Shown: positions 1 to 4,892 of the stretch, piece after piece
How positions within the stretch are numbered: position 1 is the first letter of the stretch
Layout: each line of letters begins with the position of its first letter
DNA from: W1P20-047 sp051878795
GTDB taxonomy: Bacteria > Actinomycetota > Coriobacteriia > Coriobacteriales > Eggerthellaceae
NCBI GenBank assembly: GCA_051878795.1
Contig: JBJEKU010000059.1
Location: forward strand, 1 to 12,340
Direction of reading: 5' to 3'
Length of the DNA stretch: 12,340 nucleotides
The notes under the pieces: model-generated
What the model was told of the DNA's origin: nothing
The model's database searches: none
What the model saw: the letters and a program-made list of their open reading frames with translations, nothing else
Position numbers and translations under genes: made by a program

Positions 1-180
1 CTCTTTCATTGGATAGTCTGGCCTCAGCTTTTCTGATTCATGGGCAAAAGAAAGGAGAGGAGTTAATCGCCCCAATGGTAATCAAGTCTTTGCAAGGGCA
101 GCAGCTCTTCTGTGTGCTTTCTGGAGTATGTTTTCTCATAACGTAACATAAGATATATTATCAGTTATATATCACATACA
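1..180. other. Non-coding or gene-end stretch with an AT-rich inverted repeat
   Basis: No gene can be assigned here. A plus-strand frame is open from base 3 to a TAA at 144-146 and could be the last 47 codons of a gene entering from the left. It has no recognisable motif, and its composition does not clearly look coding, so I do not call it. At 152-173 there is an inverted repeat, GATATAT and ATATATC around an 8-base centre, between that stop and the dut terminator. It could be an operator or simply AT-rich intergenic sequence. Confidence 0.25.
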
Positions 181-186
181 TGAAAG

Positions 187-210
187 AGGGGCCATATGTC
201 TGTGGCCCCT
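187..210 (-). terminator. Probable intrinsic terminator of the nrdR-dut operon
   Basis: AGGGGCCA at 187-194 pairs perfectly with TGGCCCCT at 203-210 around an 8-base loop, 24 bases past the dut stop codon. Read leftward, the stem is followed by CTCTTTC, a short and imperfect U-tract. The strong GC stem and the position support termination of leftward transcription. The weak U-run keeps confidence moderate. It may also block transcription arriving from the left. Confidence 0.55.
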
Positions 211-233
211 TGAAAGTATCTTATTCAGGGTGG

Positions 234-668
234 CTATTTCGTACCGCTCGATCCGAAACCACCTTCTCCACGTTGGGTTGCATCCAACTCATTAACTTGC
301 ATCAACTGGAGGTTTTCGACCTTCATAACAACCAACTGGGCAATGCGATCACCGACCTGGACGTTGATATCGTTTTGGGGATCAAGATTGATTGCAATGC
401 ATTTGATTTCACCACGATAACCGCTATCGATAAGTCCTGGCGAATTGACAAGCGACAAGCCTTGTTTGATTGCAGAGCCGCTTCGCGGCAAGACGAAACC
501 CGCATAGCCTTCGGGAATAGCCATCGCCAGCCCCGTAGGAATCAACGCACGTTCGAAGGGTTTCAGGACTAGAGCCTCGGTTGCCCTCAAGTCGATTCCC
601 GCATCACCAGCATAGGCGTTTTCAGGAATAACAGCGTTGTCGGATAAGAGTTTGATATCAAGGTTCAT
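234..668 (-). CDS. dut: dUTP diphosphatase (dUTPase)
   Basis: Homotrimeric-type dUTPase of 144 aa, the usual length for the family. It hydrolyses dUTP to dUMP and pyrophosphate in the cytoplasm, which keeps uracil out of DNA and supplies dUMP for thymidylate synthesis. All five family motifs are visible: AGDAGIDLRA at 20-29, PRSGSA at 61-66, GLIDSGYRGEI at 78-88 with the catalytic Asp81, GDRIAQLV at 107-114, and the glycine-rich C-terminal arm RGEGGFGSSG at 133-142 that closes over the substrate. The ATG at 668 lies 3 bases beyond the nrdR stop. Its ribosome binding site (AGGA) sits in the nrdR end, so translation is probably coupled to nrdR. Pairing with nrdR makes a small deoxynucleotide-pool operon next to the lexA locus. 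Confidence 0.96.
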   Translation of the reverse strand: MNLDIKLLSDNAVIPENAYAGDAGIDLRATEALVLKPFERALIPTGLAMAIPEGYAGFVLPRSGSAIKQGLSLVNSPGLIDSGYRGEIKCIAINLDPQNDINVQVGDRIAQLVVMKVENLQLMQVNELDATQRGEGGFGSSGTK

Positions 669-671
669 GTG

Positions 672-1127
672 CTAGTCCTGTTCTTCGAGGCTTTTCAGTG
701 CTTCACTGAATTCTGCAGCGCTGGAGAAATCTTTATAGACGCTTGCAAAGCGAATGTATGCAACCTCATCAAGATTACGAAGCTTAAGCAATACCATATC
801 GCCAAGATCCCGTGAAGAAATCTCAGTGCAGGAACGGTTGCGGAGCTCTCGTTCCAAACTGTCGGCAATCTCGTTAATGGATTCGGGTTCTATAGGCCTT
901 TTCGCGCAAGCGGTATACAAACCGCGTAAGAGCTTTTCCCTGTTGAAGACCTCAGAGGTGTTGTTCGACTTCCTTACAATCAGTGGGTTTTCACCCAAAC
1001 GCTCATATGTTGTGAATCGAAGGCCGCAGGACAGGCATTCTCGGCGCCTTCTGATTGCAGTGGAGTCTTCTGATGGCCTTGAATCGACGACCTTTGATTC
1101 AGAGCAGGAACAAGCCGGGCAACGCAT
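672..1127 (-). CDS. nrdR: Transcriptional repressor NrdR (ribonucleotide reductase regulator)
   Basis: NrdR is a nucleotide-sensing repressor of ribonucleotide reductase operons: a zinc ribbon binds DNA and an ATP-cone senses ATP/dATP. Here it is 151 aa, the standard length. The zinc ribbon is shown by CPAC (Cys3, Cys6) and CLSC (Cys31, Cys34), followed by the conserved FTTYER at 38-43. The ATP-cone covers roughly residues 48-138 (start VRKSNN, then FNREKLLRGL). The ATG at 1127 is preceded by GGAGG at a spacing of about 8 bases. dut follows after 3 bases. Upstream lie 293 non-coding bases with unusual repeats and then the SOS-associated small gene. nrdR next to a lexA-divergent gene matches the known lexA-divS-nrdR neighbourhood of Corynebacterium. 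No reductase gene is in the window, so its targets lie elsewhere. Confidence 0.96.
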   Translation of the reverse strand: MRCPACSCSESKVVDSRPSEDSTAIRRRRECLSCGLRFTTYERLGENPLIVRKSNNTSEVFNREKLLRGLYTACAKRPIEPESINEIADSLERELRNRSCTEISSRDLGDMVLLKLRNLDEVAYIRFASVYKDFSSAAEFSEALKSLEEQD

Positions 1128-1420
1128 GAGGGTCCCTCCAAACTCGATGACATGGAGACTGCCCGATTAGATTACCACAGAAAGAGGCGGTTCAAATGAG
1201 GCTCGGTGATATCGGCGAGACTAGCCCGCGTGCTGCGTAATGAGGCTCTATGCGAATCCAAACGAATACGCTACACGCGGGCATCTATATTGCCGCTATA
1301 TTGAATGAGACGTATCTAACTCGAAAAGAGTGGAAATAGGTCTTTGATGAAGCAGGTTTTACGTGTCATGAAAATGAGTGAAAAATTCCAGGTCACAAAG
1401 GCTTTTTAAGAGAGTTTGCT
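1128..1420. other. 293-bp non-coding gap upstream of nrdR
   Basis: No gene is supported here; the longest start-to-stop frames I found are about 20 codons without good context. The gap is unusually long for this dense window and carries several repeats. These are a long-range inverted repeat at 1224-1282, a 10-base direct repeat AATGAGGCTC at 1195-1204 and 1239-1248, and an 8-base direct repeat CTATATTG at 1285-1292 and 1296-1303. It must hold the nrdR leader and probably its own promoter, but I could not pick a convincing -35/-10 pair. Confidence 0.5.
1224..1282. repeat. Inverted repeat able to form a long hairpin upstream of nrdR
   Basis: GCCCGCGTG at 1224-1232 is the exact reverse complement of CACGCGGGC at 1274-1282. 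After a 2x2 internal loop the pairing resumes with GCGTA at 1235-1239 and TACGC at 1267-1271, leaving a loop of about 27 bases. Neither direction has a T-run after the stem, so it is not an ordinary intrinsic terminator. The 59-base span is too short and lacks the arms of a tRNA. It could be a structured nrdR leader, a small RNA or a protein-binding palindrome; the sequence alone does not decide. Confidence 0.5.
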
Positions 1421-1768
1421 TTACAGGGCGACTCCCACGATGGCTACCAAAGCCATGAGCGTATAAGCCGCAGCGTAGCAACTCATCTTCCAAGAATCAT
1501 CCTTCTGCACTGGAGTGCCTGAAAGCTTTCCTGCACGAAGATCGCGCATGGTGGCACTGTCATCGACGGCGTTGGAAAGCGCATCACGGATAGCTTCCTT
1601 GCGATGAGAGGCTTGCAGCTGATTATTGTTTGTTCGATAGTGTGCTCGATTCCATTGTGCTGCTGCACGCGAATAGTCGATGATGCGCTCGTTTTCATTT
1701 CTGTATCGAGAGCATTCAGGCTTGAGTGCAGATGTTCCGTAGGAATAACGGAGCCTATTAGCAGTCAT
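1421..1768 (-). CDS. Small predicted tail-anchored membrane protein, divergent from lexA and SOS-controlled
   Basis: I do not recognise this 115-aa protein. Residues 1-95 are polar and charged, rich in Asn, Arg, Ala and Tyr (for example AAAQWNRAHYR at 35-45), probably helical and cytoplasmic. Residues 96-115 are one hydrophobic segment (SCYAAAYTLMALVAIVGVAL) ending exactly at the C terminus, as in a tail-anchored protein. There is no signal peptide, LysM or peptidoglycan-hydrolase motif. The gene is well supported: the ATG at 1768 has a near-perfect AAGGAGG at 6-base spacing. It also has a -35 TTGACA and -10 TATTAT, with SOS boxes in the promoter spacer, at the start site and upstream. Divergent, LexA-controlled membrane proteins beside lexA (YneA in Bacillus, DivS in Corynebacterium, ChiZ in Mycobacterium) delay division during DNA damage. 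By position this is a candidate functional analogue, but that role is inference. Confidence 0.85.
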   Translation of the reverse strand: MTANRLRYSYGTSALKPECSRYRNENERIIDYSRAAAQWNRAHYRTNNNQLQASHRKEAIRDALSNAVDDSATMRDLRAGKLSGTPVQKDDSWKMSCYAAAYTLMALVAIVGVAL

Positions 1769-1784
1769 TATTGCCTCCTTGCTC

Positions 1785-1814
1785 TTGCATAGAACCTTTG
1801 TTCGTGTTTATAAT
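1785..1814 (+). promoter_or_regulatory. Promoter of lexA
   Basis: TTGCAT at 1785-1790 and a perfect TATAAT at 1809-1814 are separated by 18 bases and read rightward, predicting a start near 1821 and a leader of about 58 bases. One SOS box lies inside the spacer, a second covers the predicted start and a third is in the leader, so LexA would repress its own gene. Confidence 0.75.
1792..1803. promoter_or_regulatory. SOS box 1 (LexA operator)
   Basis: GAACCTTTGTTC is a perfect GAAC-N4-GTTC match to the Gram-positive/actinobacterial LexA operator. It lies in the -35/-10 spacer of the lexA promoter and at the predicted start of the divergent transcript. Confidence 0.85.
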
Positions 1815-1837
1815 AAGCGAACATAAGTTCATGTCAA
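1810..1837 (-). promoter_or_regulatory. Promoter of the small SOS-associated gene
   Basis: On the minus strand, a consensus TTGACA (plus coordinates 1832-1837) and TATTAT (1810-1815) are separated by 16 bases, predicting a start near 1803 and a leader of about 35 bases with the AAGGAGG site. Its -10 occupies the same TATAATA stretch as the lexA -10, so the two promoters face and overlap each other. SOS box 2 fills the spacer. Confidence 0.75.
1818..1830. promoter_or_regulatory. SOS box 2 (LexA operator)
   Basis: CGAACATAAGTTC has the GAAC-N4-GTTC core. It sits between -35 and -10 of the leftward promoter and over the predicted lexA transcription start, so one bound dimer could block both genes. 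Confidence 0.88.
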
Positions 1838-1846
1838 TATGAAATA

Positions 1847-1859
1847 CGAACATAAGTTC
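1847..1859. promoter_or_regulatory. SOS box 3 (LexA operator)
   Basis: This is an exact second copy of CGAACATAAGTTC, 29 bases after box 2. It lies in the lexA leader, just upstream of the lexA ribosome binding site (GGAGG at 1870-1874), and 9 bases upstream of the -35 of the leftward promoter. Confidence 0.88.
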
Positions 1860-1878
1860 TATTTCTTTTGGAGGCTCC

Positions 1879-2526
1879 ATGACAGCAGGAATGACCAAAC
1901 GCCAAAGGGCAGTCTATGACTGTATCGAATCCTTCATACAAGAACACGGCTACGGCCCCACTGTACGTGAGGTTTGCGAAAGCCTGGGTCTCTCCTCCCC
2001 TTCTACTGTCCATGTTCATTTGAAAGCATTGGAGGATAAGGGCTACATCAACAGGGATCCCCTGAAATCACGCTCGATTACTCTTGCAAACAGCAGCTTT
2101 GTACCCGAACCGGATCTTTCTTCGAATACCATCGGGCAAGGTTTTGAAAACGTGGTTTCCCTTCCCCTGGTAGGTGACGTTGCGGCGGGTATCCCTATCC
2201 TTGCCGAGGAAAACATAACCGACACCATCAGCCTGCCCGTCGATATCGTGGGAGATTCGGCTTCCTTCCTGCTTTCAGTACATGGTGATTCTATGATCGA
2301 AGCGGGTATCAACGACGGTGATTACATTGTTGTGAAGGAGCAGTCGACTGCCAATAACGGCGATATTGTCGTTGCCCTTATCGAAGACGGTGCGACCGTG
2401 AAACGCTTCTATAGGGAGCGTGACCACATCAGGCTCCAACCCGAAAACTCTTCTATGGATCCTATCCTGGTTACCGACTGCTCTATCGTCGGGAAGGTTG
2501 TCGCATTATTCAGGCGTATTCGTTAA
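1879..2526 (+). CDS. lexA: LexA repressor
   Basis: LexA is the SOS master repressor, a 215-aa dimer that cleaves itself when RecA filaments form on damaged DNA. The N-terminal winged helix-turn-helix covers about residues 6-69 (TKRQRAVYD, then GPTVREVCESLGLSSPSTV). The C-terminal S24-type protease domain has the cleavage bond Ala103-Gly104 in GDVAAGIP, the nucleophile Ser138 in HGDSM, and the general base Lys175 in ATVKRF, so it should be cleavable. The ATG at 1879 follows GGAGG with only 4 bases between. An ATG at 1891 (MTKRQ) is a possible alternative start nearer the usual LexA N terminus. Three SOS boxes upstream predict autoregulation. The gene is divergent from the small membrane protein gene and ends at a strong terminator, so it is transcribed alone. 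Confidence 0.97.
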   Translation: MTAGMTKRQRAVYDCIESFIQEHGYGPTVREVCESLGLSSPSTVHVHLKALEDKGYINRDPLKSRSITLANSSFVPEPDLSSNTIGQGFENVVSLPLVGDVAAGIPILAEENITDTISLPVDIVGDSASFLLSVHGDSMIEAGINDGDYIVVKEQSTANNGDIVVALIEDGATVKRFYRERDHIRLQPENSSMDPILVTDCSIVGKVVALFRRIR

Positions 2527-2544
2527 GCGACTTACAAGTGCAGG

Positions 2545-2580
2545 AAAGCCAGCTCTTTTAAATGAAAGAGCTGGCTTTTT
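2545..2580 (+). terminator. Strong intrinsic terminator of lexA
   Basis: AAAGCCAGCTCTTT at 2545-2558 pairs perfectly over 14 bp with AAAGAGCTGGCTTT at 2565-2578, with a 6-base loop and a run of five T at 2576-2580. It begins 18 bases after the lexA stop. In the reverse direction the T-run is only three bases, so it is less likely to serve the convergent acetyltransferase gene. Confidence 0.93.
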
Positions 2581-2634
2581 GCTATCTCCCATAATGAGCT
2601 ACAGAGGAAGCAAGTGAACCTTACATCAGGATTT

Positions 2635-3243
2635 CTATACCCGTGCCATATTGAAGCAGGAAAGGTCAACTGTTTCGGAATCGACCCTTTCAATAAGCTG
2701 GAACCCGAAATGCTCGTATAGGGGCACGTTGCCGGGATTATGCGTCTGCAATACCACAGGTATATTCATTTCTTTGCAGTCATTAATGACAGGTTCGATC
2801 ATCTTTCGGAATGCACCGGTTCCTTTAAGCGATTCGTCTATGCAGATTACCTGCAGGACGTAGACCGTCTGTTCGGGATAGTATCGACGATACCAGTATT
2901 CATCTGAGATTTCCGCAACAGGTAGAACGGATTGCTGCAAGGAAAGCAAATCATTTTCAGAAAGAGCTTGCAGCAACTCCAGTGATGCATTCTGTACGAT
3001 TGCAAGATATCCTTCCTCTGTTACCTGGTCGGTTCTGAATCCGACCATGAAAGAAGGACCGTGTTCATAAAGCGCTAACAGATCAGCTTCATCGTAGGCT
3101 CGGATTTGTCCAAGGCATTGTAATTCAAGAACCTTCAAGGGGTCTTCCAGTCCCTGCATTTGGGCGGCGATTCCAGGATCATCGATAAAACGCCTTGCCA
3201 TGAGTGCGGCGCATTCCTGGATCTGGGTTTCACTCAAGCTCAT
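2635..3243 (-). CDS. GNAT-family N-acetyltransferase
   Basis: A 202-aa protein with a C-terminal GNAT fold, which transfers an acetyl group from acetyl-CoA to an amine. The substrate is not predictable. The acetyl-CoA-binding region is about residues 127-185: the strand VYVLQVICI, then DESLKGTGAFRKMIE with the K-G-T-G pyrophosphate-binding loop, followed by VVLQTHNPGNVPLYEHFGFQLI, the typical Asn/Tyr helix and GF ending. The N-terminal 110 residues are helical and acidic with no family I can name. I start at the ATG at 3243. A GTG five codons upstream (3258) is in frame, and neither has a clear ribosome binding site, only purine-rich AGAGAGA. It lies 97 bases downstream of hflX on the same strand and may be co-transcribed with it. 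It converges on lexA. Confidence 0.85.
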   Translation of the reverse strand: MSLSETQIQECAALMARRFIDDPGIAAQMQGLEDPLKVLELQCLGQIRAYDEADLLALYEHGPSFMVGFRTDQVTEEGYLAIVQNASLELLQALSENDLLSLQQSVLPVAEISDEYWYRRYYPEQTVYVLQVICIDESLKGTGAFRKMIEPVINDCKEMNIPVVLQTHNPGNVPLYEHFGFQLIERVDSETVDLSCFNMARV

Positions 3244-3292
3244 TTCTCTCTCTTTCACTCTTTCGCTTCGTAGGAAACACTACTGCTTAAGA

Positions 3293-3317
3293 GAAGCCGA
3301 TTACATTGAAGCCGATT
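3293..3317. repeat. Short tandem direct repeat between hflX and the acetyltransferase gene
   Basis: GAAGCCGATT occurs at 3293-3302 and again at 3308-3317, a 15-base period. It lies in the 97-base gap between the hflX stop and the acetyltransferase start. No hairpin or T-run marks it as a terminator. It could be a regulator site or a chance duplication. Confidence 0.4.
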
Positions 3318-3340
3318 GTTGAAACTGGAATGAAACCTGA

Positions 3341-4642
3341 TCAGTCAACTTTGAACTCTTCGAATTGCTGTACGAAATGCTTGCCAATGCGCAAAGTGAG
3401 CAGCGTTCCCTCGTCGCAATGCTCAGTGTTCAAGACGTGGCAGCGTTCGTGCGCAATGGAAACCAGATTGCCCTTGCTGTAGGGAATCAGTACTTTCATC
3501 AGGGTGTCCTGAGCGGATGCGACAGCAGAAATACGGCCGATCAACTGGTCTATCCCCTGCCCTGTTTCTGCGGAAACAAAGACGGCATGGGGCTTGCGAT
3601 TCATGAGCGCCTGCAGTTCATCTTCAGACAGCAGGTCGATTTTGTTGTACACCTCGATGCGAGCGATATCCTGGGCGTTGATTTGCCCTAATACCTCTTC
3701 AACAGCGGTGAGCTGATCGAACATCTGGTCCGATGACGCATCGACGACATGCAGGATAATATCGGCTTCACGGATTTCATCGAGCGTGCTTTTGAAGGCC
3801 TCGACCAGAGTCGTGGGGAGCTTCTGAATGAAACCGACCGTGTCCGTAAGGGTGATTTCTCTTCCTTCGGGCAGGGTGAACTTGCGCGTCGTGGAATCCA
3901 AGGTTGCGAACAGCTTGTCGTATGATAGGACATTCGCCCCCGTAAGGCTATTAAGCAGGCTGGATTTGCCCGCATTGGTATAACCGGCAAGCGAAACCCT
4001 GAGCATGCCGCTCGCTTGCCTGCTCTGGCGTTGGAGATTGCGGTTCTTATCAACTTCCTTCAATTCGCGTTCGATAGAATTGATGCGCTTGCGGACCATG
4101 CGGCGGTCCACTTCCAACTGGCTTTCGCCTTCACCGAAGCGGCTTCCTACGCCGCCGCCCATACGGTTGCTGGCAAGATGCGCCCACATGCCGCGTAAAC
4201 GGGGAAGCAGGTAATGGTTCTGAGCGAGTCGAACCTGCAATCGACCCTCTTTCGTGGTTGCATGCAGTGCGAAGATATCCAGGATCAGCGCGGTTCGGTC
4301 GATGACCTTGACGGATTTGGGAACTATCTTTTCGAGGTTCGATTGCTGTGACGGCGACAGTTCGTCGTCGAAGACCACTAAGTCGGCATGAAGTTCTTGG
4401 CAAAGCTGAGCGATTTCCTCTGCCTTGCCGCTTCCCACGAAGGTGCGCGGATTGGGGGTTGAGAGCTTTTGGGTGGTAACCGCTACCGTTTCCGCTCCCG
4501 CAGTCCAAGCAAGCCGTTCCAATTCAGCCAAGGTTTCGTCCAAGGCCCAATTGCTGCCCGGCAAGTCGACGCCAACGAGAATCGCCCTTTCTGCCTCTTC
4601 GGCTGTTTCCATCAGGGGAAAGCGGTTCTTGTTGACTGACAT
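3341..4642 (-). CDS. hflX: GTPase HflX (ribosome-splitting/rescue factor)
   Basis: A 433-aa HflX of normal length. HflX binds the 50S subunit and uses nucleotide hydrolysis to split stalled or stressed 70S ribosomes. The N-terminal HflX domain spans about 18-165 (ERAILVGVD, then FVGSGKAEEI, DDELSPSQQSNLEK, DRTALILDIFA and RMGGGVGSRFGEGESQLE) and is followed by a helical linker rich in Arg, Glu and Lys. The GTPase domain has the P-loop GYTNAGKSS at 220-228, DTVGF at 267-271, NKID at 333-336 and SAETGQG at 357-363, and a short C-terminal domain follows. The frame stays open 30 codons upstream, but the ATG at 4642 has GAAAGG at good spacing and starts where family members do. It is divergent from the glutamate-cysteine ligase gene. 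hflX is often next to miaA; here they are 4.8 kb apart. Confidence 0.96.
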   Translation of the reverse strand: MSVNKNRFPLMETAEEAERAILVGVDLPGSNWALDETLAELERLAWTAGAETVAVTTQKLSTPNPRTFVGSGKAEEIAQLCQELHADLVVFDDELSPSQQSNLEKIVPKSVKVIDRTALILDIFALHATTKEGRLQVRLAQNHYLLPRLRGMWAHLASNRMGGGVGSRFGEGESQLEVDRRMVRKRINSIERELKEVDKNRNLQRQSRQASGMLRVSLAGYTNAGKSSLLNSLTGANVLSYDKLFATLDSTTRKFTLPEGREITLTDTVGFIQKLPTTLVEAFKSTLDEIREADIILHVVDASSDQMFDQLTAVEEVLGQINAQDIARIEVYNKIDLLSEDELQALMNRKPHAVFVSAETGQGIDQLIGRISAVASAQDTLMKVLIPYSKGNLVSIAHERCHVLNTEHCDEGTLLTLRIGKHFVQQFEEFKVD

Positions 4643-4688
4643 AGGCAACCTTTCTTTCGTATTTTGCTGGCCCGACTGCGCAAGGCTT

Positions 4689-4718
4689 ATGATACCAGCG
4701 ATTCGCCATAAGCATGAA
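4689..4718 (-). promoter_or_regulatory. Possible hflX promoter
   Basis: On the minus strand, TTCATG (4713-4718) and TATCAT (4689-4694, preceded by TGG) are separated by 18 bases, about 50 bases upstream of the hflX start. The -35 is a poor match, so this is tentative. Confidence 0.35.
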
Positions 4719-4892
4719 CATGCAGAAAACACTTGCGTGAATCAGGACCCGAATGATTCAATCTTTGCATATTTGGCGTATTATTCCATGTGGAAAGAAA
4801 GGGCATTATTGCGTCTTGCCAGTCGCCTTGATGTCCTGTAGTTGGTACGCGCGCATTGCAGGGAAGCGCGTCATACGATCGAATGAGGTCCC

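Noticed and set aside
180..572. Plus-strand open frame opposite dut
   Set aside because: dut has all five dUTPase motifs; the opposite frame has none and begins in the terminator stem.
1224..1282. Possible tRNA or intrinsic terminator
   Set aside because: The span is too short for a tRNA, has no D, anticodon and T arms in order, and no T-run follows the stem on either strand.
1347..1409. 20-codon plus-strand frame starting ATG AAG CAG
   Set aside because: It is very short, has no similarity I recognise and no conservation evidence, and lies in a repeat-rich non-coding gap.
4846..4871. Hairpin ACGCGC/GCGCGT in the gshA leader as a riboswitch
   Set aside because: It is a single 6-bp stem with a 13-base loop and no recognisable aptamer core.
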